Positions 16,005 to 25,220 of a DNA stretch of 64,000 nt are shown here, piece by piece. Every line of letters begins with the position of its first letter. Positions within the stretch are counted from its first letter, which is position 1. Source of the DNA: Puia dinghuensis (GTDB lineage Bacteria; Bacteroidota; Bacteroidia; Chitinophagales; Chitinophagaceae). Below the pieces are notes generated by a model. That model worked only from the letters and a program-made list of their open reading frames with translations, ran no database searches and was not told the DNA's origin. The stretch is taken from positions 124,001 through 188,000 of the forward strand of contig NZ_BMJC01000007.1 of the NCBI RefSeq assembly GCF_014642875.1, written 5' to 3'. The position numbers and the translations under genes are program-made.

Positions 16005-18488
16005 TTGCTAGCTATTAAACCTTTTATCCTGCTGCTACTTCTCGGCATAGCGTCCTTGTGTCTCTATGCCCAGAATCGTCCTGTGCTGGTACGATCACCT
16101 GATACTCTGCGGATAAAAATTGATACGTTAAAAACTGCAATTGTCACGGCAACACTGAGGCCGAGAATAAAGAGGGATACGATTGAATACAATACGGAGA
16201 ATACTCGTTTGCATCCGAATGCATTGGTTGAAGAATTACTTGGCCGTTTTCCAGGAATGCAGATTGATTCGTATGGGAATATCACTTACAACGGAGAAAA
16301 GATTCAGCGTTTATTGGTGGATGGGGAAGATATCTTCGGATCTGACCCGACCATCGTCACCAGGAACTTCGGTGCTGACAAAATTGCAAAGGTACAGGTG
16401 TTAGACAGAAGGAGCGATCACACGATCTTTACGGGTATTGATGATGGAACGCGCACCAAAACCATTAACTTAGTGCTTAAGGGAAGCGCCAAAGACGGAT
16501 ATTTTGGTAAAGTGGAGGCAGGTGGTAATAAGGATGGATATTATAATTCGAATGGCGCCCTGGCGGCATTCCGAAACAGGGAGCAAATAACGATTCTTGG
16601 GCAGGCATCCAATACCGGGATAGTAGGATTTAGCAGTAATGCCGGTGGCTCACCTTCACAAGTTATCTTTTTGAGCAATATGGATCCCCTGGGCACTTCT
16701 GCGGGGACCGGAATTCCTAGTTTTGACGCTGCCGGATTGCATTATGCCAATACATGGAACGGCTCGGGAAACCACGTGATGGTTAATTGTCAGTACAATC
16801 ATTATTTTACCCGACCGGTGACAACCACAGAGAGCTGGCAAACCGAAGCCAATAGGCTCTATGGGCAGTATCAGCAGAGCAACTCTATCAACCAGCAGGG
16901 TCAGCAATTGGCATATGGGGTATACGATTGGGCGTCAAGCCCCAATTCAGCAGTTAAACTTGTATTGAGTGGCAACAATTCGCAGGCACAAAATCAATTT
17001 GAGGCTACCGATATTGGCAATTTCAACGACACCCTTTTGAATGAAAGCCGGCGGACGATCCAGGATAAGGTGAGTTATCAGAGAATTGCCGGAGAAATTT
17101 CCTGGCGGATCCGGATCGGTCATCAGATTGGACGTACTTTTTCCGTTAGTTCAGGCATTACAAAGATGGACAATTCCACCCATGGATATTTGTATTCATT
17201 AAATAGTTATTACCAATCTGGCACTATCGAAAGCATTGACACGGTGGACCAGCGAAAGGTGATCACCAGTCATTCCCTGACTTACACCGGCCATATTGCA
17301 TATACAGAACCATTGTGGAAGGATGCCTTTTTCGGGATGGAATATAATCTTCGAATTATCACCGATGCTCCTATGACTAGCACCTTTAATCGTGGGGACG
17401 GAAAGTACCTGCAACAAATAGACAGTTTGAGCAGCCATATAAAGACTCAATCCATCAACCAACGGGCAACATTCGAACTGCAAGGGAAAACCCAAGCACT
17501 CAACTATATTGTTGGATTTGATTGGATATGGTACAAATATTACCAGGGAAACCTGTTAGTTGACTCGATTTCTCATTTAAATTCTATTGATTTCGCACCA
17601 AGGGTAGGATTCTCATATGCGATAAACTCATTCAGCAGGCTCAGTTTCGAGTACGACGGATCGCCTCAACGAGTGTCTCCTGGCCAATTACAACCTATAA
17701 TAAACAATAGCGATCCGCTGCATCTTACGATAGGTAATCCAGCACTAAAGCCGGGCCTTGAACATGACTTCAGCCTTGAATTCAGTCGACTTAAAACCTG
17801 GTTACTGAATCTGAAGTTGAATCTTAGGCTGATTGACAACGGCATTAGTACAAAAACCACTACCGACACTCTTGGCCGCCAGATCAGCCAGCCGATTAAC
17901 GTCAATGGCGCGCATTCGGCGGTGCTTAATTTTTCTTTGAACAGACGCCTGCTAGGAATTGACGCTGGCCTGGACTTCGCGGGCACCTATGGTCACACGC
18001 TTAACTATGTCAACGCCGACCTTAGTCACAACGATGCTTTCACCGCCGGCACTGGTTTGAGCCTGAACAAATATGTACCTGATAAATTTTCACTTCTTGT
18101 AAAGACCAATTTAACCTATTTTGAGCAGTCCAGCAGCATCAATCCGGCTGCCCCAGTCCGCTATTGGATGCAGGATCATTCGGGCGCGATAACCTTATTT
18201 CTTATTAAAAATTATGAGCTTAACACCAATGCAACTTATACCTGGCACCAAAAGACCGCTTCCTTCCACGCGAATACCTCGGTCCTGTTTTGGAATGCCT
18301 ACTTCGGCCGGAATTTTCTCCACAACAAACTAACCGCTAGATTCTTGTTTAACAACATCCTCAACAAAAATGCAGGTATTACCCGCACTAATACCGCCAA
18401 TATCAACATCGAGTCCTCGACCAATATTTTGGGTCATTATTGGATGGTGTCGGCTACCTACCATTTCGACAAGAAATTTAAAAAGTAA
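16005..18488 (+). CDS. Outer-membrane beta-barrel receptor (OMP_b-brl_3-type, TonB-receptor-like)
   Basis: 827 residues with a TTG start supported by alignment to the paralogue at 48.9-51.4 kb, also 827 residues with a non-ATG start. Signal peptide (FILLLLLGIASLCLYAQ), then an extended segment LKTAIVTAT and a plug-like domain (EELLGRFPGMQID, YNGEKIQRLLVDGEDIFG, DKIAKVQVLDRRSD, TKTINLVLK), then a barrel ending in GHYWMVSATYHFDKKFKK. It lacks the N-terminal carboxypeptidase-like domain and the SusD partner of SusC proteins. Such proteins are thought to move or bind large ligands or peptides, but the substrate is unknown. It is divergent from a thioredoxin lipoprotein, an arrangement repeated in the second set. 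Confidence 0.88.
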   Translation: MLAIKPFILLLLLGIASLCLYAQNRPVLVRSPDTLRIKIDTLKTAIVTATLRPRIKRDTIEYNTENTRLHPNALVEELLGRFPGMQIDSYGNITYNGEKIQRLLVDGEDIFGSDPTIVTRNFGADKIAKVQVLDRRSDHTIFTGIDDGTRTKTINLVLKGSAKDGYFGKVEAGGNKDGYYNSNGALAAFRNREQITILGQASNTGIVGFSSNAGGSPSQVIFLSNMDPLGTSAGTGIPSFDAAGLHYANTWNGSGNHVMVNCQYNHYFTRPVTTTESWQTEANRLYGQYQQSNSINQQGQQLAYGVYDWASSPNSAVKLVLSGNNSQAQNQFEATDIGNFNDTLLNESRRTIQDKVSYQRIAGEISWRIRIGHQIGRTFSVSSGITKMDNSTHGYLYSLNSYYQSGTIESIDTVDQRKVITSHSLTYTGHIAYTEPLWKDAFFGMEYNLRIITDAPMTSTFNRGDGKYLQQIDSLSSHIKTQSINQRATFELQGKTQALNYIVGFDWIWYKYYQGNLLVDSISHLNSIDFAPRVGFSYAINSFSRLSFEYDGSPQRVSPGQLQPIINNSDPLHLTIGNPALKPGLEHDFSLEFSRLKTWLLNLKLNLRLIDNGISTKTTTDTLGRQISQPINVNGAHSAVLNFSLNRRLLGIDAGLDFAGTYGHTLNYVNADLSHNDAFTAGTGLSLNKYVPDKFSLLVKTNLTYFEQSSSINPAAPVRYWMQDHSGAITLFLIKNYELNTNATYTWHQKTASFHANTSVLFWNAYFGRNFLHNKLTARFLFNNILNKNAGITRTNTANINIESSTNILGHYWMVSATYHFDKKFKK

Positions 18489-18499
18489 TGGTCGCCCTT

Positions 18500-19104
18500 C
18501 TAAATATTCTCTTTCTTCAACTCTTTGACGGCATGATCCAGCGCCATGGTGGTCAGTGCAATGTAGGTGAGGGAAGGATTTTGTGCTCCTATAGAGGTCA
18601 TGCAGGCAGCATCGGCAACGAAGACGTTTGGGCAGGCGTGACCCTCGTTTCAGACATTGAGGAGGGAAGTTTTGGGATCACTGCCCATACTCATGCCGTC
18701 CATCTCGTGGACATCGAGACCGGGAAGCATGTGGTTGTCATATGTTTCAATATTCTTGACACCGGCAACATCTCTCATCTTCGCGGCTTGCACGACGAAG
18801 TCCTCGACCAGGCGTCGTCGTTGTCATTATAGTCGATAACGGTGACCAGTTGGGGGATGCCCCAGGGATCTTTTTCATTGATGCTTAAGTATACAAAGTT
18901 AGTCTCTCGCGGAAAGACTTCGACCTACATATTGAAGTTCATATGCCAGGGACTTGCCTCGCTGAGTGGGTATCTGGTATTTTGACCCTACCAACTCGGT
19001 GCTATGGACACCACGTTCGCGCATAGTTACTTGGCGGCCTAACCATCGCTAATGCCGAATCCGACGACCATGGGGTCAAATATATTACCTGGAGGTGGAG
19101 GCAT
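18500..19104 (-). pseudogene. Decayed GMC-family oxidoreductase
   Basis: The minus strand from 19104 begins with a FAD-binding start, VVGFGISDG, with stops where GGWAAKEL would be expected. It then jumps to the enzyme's C-terminal part: VEDFVVQAAKM, NIETYDNHMLPGLDVHEMDG, SDPKTSLLNV-stop-NEGHACPNVFV, and the end NPSLTYIALTTMALDHAV. About 400 residues of the middle are missing, with several nonsense codons and frameshifts. Family GMC oxidoreductases oxidise alcohols or sugars with FAD. The gene once followed the methyltransferase and overlaps its 3' end. Confidence 0.8.
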
Positions 19105-19687
19105 GTAAGTTTTTTTGAGGTTCCAATTTCCGGGCGATCACGATGAAGGAGGGGCTGGATTGGTTAAAATAGTGGGTCGCAAGTATCTCCATTTCATCCG
19201 TCATTAGGCGCTTGATCGACTGGTGGTTGTACTTTTTTAAGTCTTCTAAATCTATCTCTAACCCGCTATAGATCGTAGTATACACCGGCGCCAGTGCGAC
19301 CAGCCGACCTCTATCCCGCAATAGGTGTCTGGCATTACGAACTATGATTGAATTGCAAGATTGATTTAAGACAAGTACGGTATCAAAAAATCTTGCCACC
19401 TCTACTGGGTAAGCCTGCTCAAAGTCAGCTCTGTGGAAATCAAGAGCTTTAACATCCCTTATGGGTTCTATCCCTTGGTACTTCGTTCGTAGTTGGTCGC
19501 GGGTATACTTGTCGGAGCTACTCAAATGGATGGGTTGGCCTTTTTGTGCAAAGATGGCGGAAATAGAATGCGGAGTACTCCCCACTTCCAGCACCCGGCC
19601 TTTGAGCCAAGGTTCAATGATGTCGTAAAGCCATTCATTCAAAAGGCCGGGTGAGGAAACAGGCGGGGGAGTAGTAGACTCGCTCAT
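19085..19687 (-). CDS. Class I SAM-dependent methyltransferase-like protein
   Basis: 200 residues from ATG 19687; a longer frame runs antisense through the regulator gene and is not used. It has a Rossmann-type motif I (GRVLEVGSTPHSIS), a motif II-like acidic strand (IHLSSSDKY), a post-II DFHRADFE and motif IV-like FDTVLVLNQSCNS, followed by LLRDRGRLVALAPV. The substrate is unknown. It starts 10 bp after the AraC gene and once preceded a GMC oxidoreductase, so it is a small three-gene operon with a dead last gene. Confidence 0.7.
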   Translation of the reverse strand: MSESTTPPPVSSPGLLNEWLYDIIEPWLKGRVLEVGSTPHSISAIFAQKGQPIHLSSSDKYTRDQLRTKYQGIEPIRDVKALDFHRADFEQAYPVEVARFFDTVLVLNQSCNSIIVRNARHLLRDRGRLVALAPVYTTIYSGLEIDLEDLKKYNHQSIKRLMTDEMEILATHYFNQSSPSFIVIARKLEPQKNLHASTSR

Positions 19688-19697
19688 GACGAAAAAT

Positions 19698-20081
19698 TTA
19701 GGCGGTCTGCCGATTACGGTATTCGGTTGGCGCATAGCCATAGGCTTTTTTGAAGGCCGTGCTAAAGCCATTGTAGGTGTCGAAACCGACACGAGAGGCG
19801 ATCTGGTCGATGGTGTCGTCTGTCTCTTCAAGGAGAACCTTGGCACGCTCGAGACAGAGGTGGAGGCGGTATTGGTATGGGCTGGTCTGGAACAACTCAC
19901 GGAACCCCACCTTCAGCTTGAATTCATTGATACCGACCTTGTCGGCGAGCATCGGAATGTGGATGTGAGAGACAGGGTCCTTCAAAATAAGATCCCGGGC
20001 TTTTTCAATGGCGGGGACGTCGTAGAGTTTGGTGCGGGCAATAGGATGCTCGTAGCCCGCGATCTTTTTTTGGCGCTGCAT
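19698..20081 (-). CDS. AraC-family transcriptional regulator (DNA-binding domain only)
   Basis: 127 residues made almost wholly of the double helix-turn-helix: IPMLADKVGINEFKLKVGFRELF and IDQIASRVGFDTYNGFSTAFKKAYGYAPTEYR. The ligand-binding domain usual in 270-300-residue AraC proteins is absent, a form also seen in Bacteroidota. It is the first gene of the regulator-methyltransferase pair and probably autoregulates it. The 288 bp between its start and the acyltransferase pseudogene hold no gene. Confidence 0.88.
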   Translation of the reverse strand: MQRQKKIAGYEHPIARTKLYDVPAIEKARDLILKDPVSHIHIPMLADKVGINEFKLKVGFRELFQTSPYQYRLHLCLERAKVLLEETDDTIDQIASRVGFDTYNGFSTAFKKAYGYAPTEYRNRQTA

Positions 20082-20369
20082 AATCGATAAGGTTTAATGT
20101 GTAATGGTTGTTGCGCTACTAATCGGGCCTTGCGATGGTGTCGGAAGACTAATTTACGACCCGTTTAGGACATGTTACAAATAATCGTTGGCTACTAAAA
20201 GCAGAAAAGAGTTTACTAAAGGACGAGAGTGAAGTCATATTTCAGTTAAGGGCGAAAAATACCTCAATAATTATTTGAAAATTAATCGACGTTGATTGGT
20301 TGTCGAACAAGACTGCATGAATAATGCATTTAAATTCAAGAAAAATTTACAACTAAGCAGGGGGTTACC

Positions 20370-21639
20370 CTATTTTGCTGCTTCTTGCTCAGCAGTGTGA
20401 TGCAAAACCGAGTTTGCAATAACTGCCGCTTCCTTTGTTGCCAGGGCTGACGGTTGCATACGTTTAGCAATGAAGTCTCTTACTTGTTTGGTGACGATAT
20501 CGGTGCGATTGAGCAAGGGTCTTTCTATAAAATAATAGGTCTGACAAGTGATCAGGATCAACACTGCGCAGCAGCCGGAGATGACACACCAATAGCTTAA
20601 AGGAGAGAGCTTTTCTGCTGTTGCTCCATGAATTATAAATTGGAAAGTGGTATAAAGCAGGAGCCCACGTAACAAATAGATGCTGTACGATATCTGACCC
20701 AGAAGTCTGGATGCTTTTAGCGTCAGGATTCCAAAGAAATCATTCCCGCAGGCGATGGCAATAAATATCAGGCAAATGCACAGGTATGGCACAGGGCTAA
20801 AAACGGTAGAATAATTAAGTAAGGAGAGGTACAGCAGGGCTGCGAGCGCAGGCGTCAACCAGGGATTTGCAACAAAATTCCCGACCCGCTGGTTTCTAGT
20901 CGGGAAGGCGGCGGCAATTCCCCCCAGGAAGGGACTCATTTTTTCCCAGGCAAGTATAGGATAATATTCATGAATGATCAGTACGAATACAACAAGGCCA
21001 AGACTAGTGAGAAGGATAGTAGTGATCGAAGTCTTTATGCGGAAGAAAAGGCTACCGATGACAGCCAGGGAGCAATAGAATAGCCATTCAAATGCCAGAC
21101 TCCATTGAACCCCTACGATGAGGTATTTCGTTCCTTTGAGCACATTAACATCTGGCTCCATAAATAGGATCCATTGTCCTGTATGCCAAATCAAATTCGG
21201 CAAGGATTCCTTAAGCGTAAATCCTGATTCAATGGCAACCAGGAGGAAAAGGAAGAACATTGCAAGTAGGAAGAGCGGCATGATCCTCAGCACCCTGGAA
21301 ACATAAAGTTTTAGCCAATCCATCTTTCTTAAGCTTGCCTCGATCAATTTGGAAAAAAATAAGAAAGCGGTGATCATAAAAAAAGAAAGCGACGCTGGTA
21401 GAGCCAAAATGATCAAACAGCGGATGCGGGATTAGACCCCATTGATGCCGCTGGGACATATAGTACCAAAGAGTCGCATGGTGGATAAACAGAAACAGGG
21501 CCAGAAATCCTCTCAGCCCGTCAATGGAGGAGAAGCTATGAGGTTTTGCCTCGATGCCGATGGCTCGACCTATGAAATAGACTGAACCCAGGGCTATTAG
21601 CAGGATGGGAAGGATGGCGAGTGTGCTGATTAATTGCAT
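20370..21639 (-). pseudogene. Acyltransferase-3 family membrane protein, frameshifted
   Basis: Two overlapping minus-strand frames form one protein: 21639 onward gives the start (IDGLRGFLALFLFIHHATLW, with the catalytic-type His pair in a GLRG...HH block) and the other frame gives the remaining membrane helices to AKRMQPSALA. The break is a run of seven A on the + strand (21378-21384); with six, the protein would read SVAFFFMITAFLFFSK without interruption, about 420 residues. Members O-acylate sugars, peptidoglycan or lipids. It could be a real mutation, a phase-variable tract or a sequencing error. Confidence 0.8.
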
Positions 21640-21725
21640 AATAGATGAATCTGCGCGTATTCCCGGTAATAGGATTGCACTCTACCTCAATCGACCGTTA
21701 ACAGGTCTTTCTCGTAGTCTAACGA

Positions 21726-22661
21726 TCAATTTTCGATGCTTTGAGCCAACTCTGTGGCGGTAGGTTGCTGGCTTATCACCCTTTTCAATCTTTTCTTGGC
21801 GTCGAAAATGACTATGAGGGGTGTATTGTCAGTCTTGAAATAAGTGAAGAGGATATTGGCGCTGTCCCAACCCATGACAATATTCGGGTAGTGGGATAGT
21901 TGATAATATCTATAGAAGGTTCTCATGTTCTTGAACTGGGCGGGAGTGATGTAAAAGATGCGGGTGTCTTTGAAAACCTCGATATGGTATATAATGTCGA
22001 CCGTAAGTTCCTGGCAGTGGTTGCACCAGGGGTCAAACCCTATAACGACGAAGGGTTTCCCGGCTGGGATGTCGTCGGTATTCAATCGTGTAGTGCTGTC
22101 GGTAAGAAGAAGGGGAATAGACGGGATTACACGCCCTTCCAGGCCTGTCTTCTCTGACACTGGAGCCGTGAAAGCGGTGAACAGCGACCATCCTATGACT
22201 GCCAGCAGACCTATGGCAGACGAATTGGTCAGCCATTTGAAAAGTCGTGTTGGTTGCTGCCGCCGTATAGCCATGATGCCGACCAGGCTAAGGATCACAC
22301 AGGCGCTGTTGAAAAGAACATGCTGTTTGGGTGTCAGTTCTTGTATTATTCCACCGCAGCTGCAGGTGAGCTGATCATCTATTAGCAGAATAGTGATGAC
22401 GTAGCCGGTGAAGAGGGTCATCAACCCGGCTGTAACATATAATGCTGGTAGCCGCCATCGGGTAGTGAACAGGGCTATCGTCAGGAGGATCTCGCCGATC
22501 GGGAGGGCCCAGGTGATGACCCCGGCAATGGAGCCCATCAATGGAGAGGAGGATAGTTGTTGCCTGAAAGTAGATATTTCAGTGAGTTTGACGAATCCTG
22601 TGTAGAGGAATAAAAGAATAAAGAAATAAGACACGATATCTGCAAGAATATTGCGTTTCAT
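21726..22661 (-). CDS. MauE-family membrane protein fused to a thioredoxin domain (copy 1)
   Basis: 311 residues from ATG 22661 (MKRNILADIV), exactly the length and start of its paralogue at 45.8-46.7 kb. Five membrane helices; the MauE loop C100-S-C102-G-G with PKQHVLFN; then a periplasmic thioredoxin-like domain (SIPLLLTDSTTRLNT, FDPWCNHCQ with C213/C216, YYQLSHYPNIVMGWDSAN). The fusion couples a quinone-facing thiol oxidant or reductant with its thioredoxin partner in one chain. The domain is homologous to the free thioredoxin lipoproteins here. It stands alone, downstream of a 278-bp gap in which I see no gene. Confidence 0.85.
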   Translation of the reverse strand: MKRNILADIVSYFFILLFLYTGFVKLTEISTFRQQLSSSPLMGSIAGVITWALPIGEILLTIALFTTRWRLPALYVTAGLMTLFTGYVITILLIDDQLTCSCGGIIQELTPKQHVLFNSACVILSLVGIMAIRRQQPTRLFKWLTNSSAIGLLAVIGWSLFTAFTAPVSEKTGLEGRVIPSIPLLLTDSTTRLNTDDIPAGKPFVVIGFDPWCNHCQELTVDIIYHIEVFKDTRIFYITPAQFKNMRTFYRYYQLSHYPNIVMGWDSANILFTYFKTDNTPLIVIFDAKKRLKRVISQQPTATELAQSIEN

Positions 22662-22939
22662 AAAATTAGGGAATAAGCCAGAACTCAAGTTAGGCGGGAT
22701 CGTATTCTTAAACAGGATAATACTATGCAAAAAACGGATGGTCGATGGAGGACCATTCTGCTGTTTTCCCATTATCCGCAAGCGGGTAATGGGGCCGGCC
22801 GCTCACAACCGAACCCCGTACCTACCTGAAACCCGCTACCATCAATAAGCTTAACCAAAGCTTACCTCATACACATTGTTCATTCCGTTTCTATAGAAAA
22901 GGGAGATATCATTCGACCGGATCATCTCATACGTGCTGT

Positions 22940-23338
22940 CTATGCATCGTTTTCGAGGCTCTTTCTCGAAGATCTGGCGCTGACTAGTAGGATAAGTAAT
23001 ACTGCCCAAAGGAGATTCAGAACAAATAATTTCAAAGCGAAAGGGCCAGGTCGGAACACCTGGTCCGATAAGATCAAATATATTCCGTAGGACCCGAAAT
23101 AAAGATTGAATATTGCCAGTAACGTCAATGGGAAAGGTATACCACTCTTTATTATTTTGAGCTTGCGTAGGGCCAAAATAGCCGGACTGACAACACTGGT
23201 GACCGTCCAGATGAGCAGAAAAAACGCAAACAAATCCTCTCCACCACCCAACTTTGAGTTTGTGCGGTAAAAAATGCCAGGAATGAAGATCAAAATTGCC
23301 AGAAGTAAAAGGGACCAAAAAATATGTATCAGTTTCAT
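22940..23338 (-). CDS. Small integral membrane protein of unknown function
   Basis: 132 residues with four hydrophobic helices (about residues 5-22, 38-58, 70-92 and 102-122) and a short basic C-terminus (SARSSRKSLENDA). No recognised motif. It is last in a run of three minus-strand genes (lipoprotein, exported protein, this one) spaced by 10-13 bp, so it is probably co-transcribed with them. Confidence 0.6.
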   Translation of the reverse strand: MKLIHIFWSLLLLAILIFIPGIFYRTNSKLGGGEDLFAFFLLIWTVTSVVSPAILALRKLKIIKSGIPFPLTLLAIFNLYFGSYGIYLILSDQVFRPGPFALKLFVLNLLWAVLLILLVSARSSRKSLENDA

Positions 23339-23351
23339 AGACGAATAACGT

Positions 23352-23783
23352 TTATTTTATAAGGTGTTGATGTATGCTCATGTATGAGCTTGAAAGATAG
23401 TTTAACCAATCCTGCTGCACGTCGGAGCTTACCTCGAAATAGGCATTCTCCGGCTGACAATAGAAAAAGCCCCCATAATGGCTAATAACGGCCTTTCGGA
23501 TTTTGCCATCTGAAGTTTCGTAAGACGTTAGATAACAACCCATCCACGCAGGATTGGTGGACGGAAGTTCCTTAGCATCAGAAAGGAATATGTGCATGGA
23601 GTCGTCATTGAGAGGCTTGTTCTCTAGGTATTGCAAGCTATCTGCTGGGATCCCGAAAACCCGGTTAAAATTTTGCAATTTGTATATTCTCCAATTCTTT
23701 GTAGAGTGCCAAGGAACAGCGGGATGCGGCCGGTTGTAGGCTGCCACACATATTAATAAGAACATCAAAGAGAGGAATTTCAT
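23352..23783 (-). CDS. Exported hypothetical protein
   Basis: 143 residues from ATG 23783 (MKFLSLMFLLICVAAYNRP), chosen because it opens a Sec signal; an earlier frame start overlaps the gene before it. The mature part is polar with a YYGGFFYCQPENAYF-like aromatic stretch and no recognised family. It sits 10 bp after the 457-residue lipoprotein gene and may work with it. Confidence 0.55.
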   Translation of the reverse strand: MKFLSLMFLLICVAAYNRPHPAVPWHSTKNWRIYKLQNFNRVFGIPADSLQYLENKPLNDDSMHIFLSDAKELPSTNPAWMGCYLTSYETSDGKIRKAVISHYGGFFYCQPENAYFEVSSDVQQDWLNYLSSSYMSIHQHLIK

Positions 23784-23793
23784 AACGATAGGT

Positions 23794-25167
23794 TTAATTA
23801 CAGCTGCCAATGTTTGGATGATCGTTATCCACGGTGTTGCGGCTCATGTTGGAGAACAAGGGCATGTTACGGATGTCTTCTCCAAGGTCACCGGGGTCGT
23901 TGCCAGAGCCTCCTGGCCAGGTTCCGCGCGTTGACGGAAGGAAAATACCACCAGTCGAGAGGGCATTAATGACAAAGGTAGTGCAGTTGTTGGTATTGAG
24001 ATTATAATAATAACCAGGATTATTGCCCAGTGCTACATAATTCAATATGTTGAAGAATTGAGTGCTTGTAACATTGAAAGTGAGACTAATATTATATGAG
24101 TGCGATTGGTCGTTATTGAGCACCCCCTGACTATACGAACCGCTTGTTGTTGGAATGACCAAGCTCGAAGGGTAGAAGCCTACATTCCGGGATATAATAT
24201 TGCCCCGGTCGTTTTCTGTTAGAATCAGAAAGGTGTGACCGGTATTAACGAAATTGCTGGCAGAACTGCTACCGATCGGCCCGCCCGGCGTAAAGCCCCA
24301 GGCTTGCCTTGTGCCCGGATCGGGCTGGTCGACGCAAACTTGAACGGTATATGAATGATCGGGAGATGACCCATTCGTAAAGCATTTGAAATATTTGGTA
24401 ATATTGGTTATAGGATTACCGGGAGGTGAAATAATGATTTTGAAAGAGCGCAAGAAACGATTCAGCGGGAGGTTTGAAAGCGTATACCCAGATAGTCCAG
24501 ATCCCAGCGCGTCCGAAGAAAAACCATACGTGGTGCAAGATGTCTCCGACCAGGAAACGCCATTGCTCGGATCATCCGGCGAATAATTATAGCCGTCTAT
24601 CTCGTTACATACTTGAATGTTCTGCATGTAGTCAGCTTGTTTCGGATTGGATGATCCTGGCGTGTCGGCAACGAGGTTCTGATCTCGTGAGCCAATGTGA
24701 ATGGGAATGGAATTCCCCTGCCAATCTTCCTGGAGATATAGGCCACTTGGTGAGCCGACAGTACTTATTGAATCTGGAACAAATGTGATCATGACGGCGT
24801 GCATCTCCTGGTTAGGGTTTCGCATGATCACCAGGGACGTCAGGTCGCTTAGTTTGAATGCTCGGTATGGAGCTGACTTTAAGGAAACAAACAGGTTGTT
24901 GCGGTAGACGATGGGAACAATAAGCACATCGCCAATCGACATATGTCGAACGGTCGCCTCGTTCCATAGAATCGATTTAGGTTGAGCCGACCGATAGTTG
25001 TTGGCATTTGGATTTTTATCGGAGCCTGCGATACTCCTTTCAAAAAAGACCTGGGCTTGGGCTATCAGATTTTGGGTGGTTGGGTTAGCGTTCTTAGACT
25101 CGGTTTTGACGCAGCTGATGGATAGTAAGAGTAAACTAACGATTAGCAGTGATAATTTGATTGTCAT
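23794..25167 (-). CDS. Large lipoprotein with possible permuted papain-like Cys/His pair
   Basis: 457 residues; signal peptide with lipobox (LLSISC, Cys about residue 19). The N-terminal half includes beta-rich sequence like secreted Bacteroidota proteins (SIGDVLIVPIVYRNNLFVSL). In the C-terminal half NTGHTFLIL is followed about 90 residues later by NTNNCTTFVINAL, a His-then-Cys order seen in permuted papain-fold enzymes (DUF4105/LRAT/NlpC-related). This is a suggestion only; overall identity is unknown. First gene of a three-gene run, 53 bp downstream of a Crp-like regulator on the same strand. Confidence 0.6.
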   Translation of the reverse strand: MTIKLSLLIVSLLLLSISCVKTESKNANPTTQNLIAQAQVFFERSIAGSDKNPNANNYRSAQPKSILWNEATVRHMSIGDVLIVPIVYRNNLFVSLKSAPYRAFKLSDLTSLVIMRNPNQEMHAVMITFVPDSISTVGSPSGLYLQEDWQGNSIPIHIGSRDQNLVADTPGSSNPKQADYMQNIQVCNEIDGYNYSPDDPSNGVSWSETSCTTYGFSSDALGSGLSGYTLSNLPLNRFLRSFKIIISPPGNPITNITKYFKCFTNGSSPDHSYTVQVCVDQPDPGTRQAWGFTPGGPIGSSSASNFVNTGHTFLILTENDRGNIISRNVGFYPSSLVIPTTSGSYSQGVLNNDQSHSYNISLTFNVTSTQFFNILNYVALGNNPGYYYNLNTNNCTTFVINALSTGGIFLPSTRGTWPGGSGNDPGDLGEDIRNMPLFSNMSRNTVDNDHPNIGSCN

Positions 25168-25220
25168 ATTATAAGGTTTTTAATTGACTGATTTTTTCAT
25201 GCGGCGCCTGTCAACGCCTA

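Noticed and set aside
19688-19900. Upstream extension of the methyltransferase frame
   Set aside because: It is antisense-like, out-of-frame sequence inside the AraC gene; the ATG at 19687 fits the operon and the domain.
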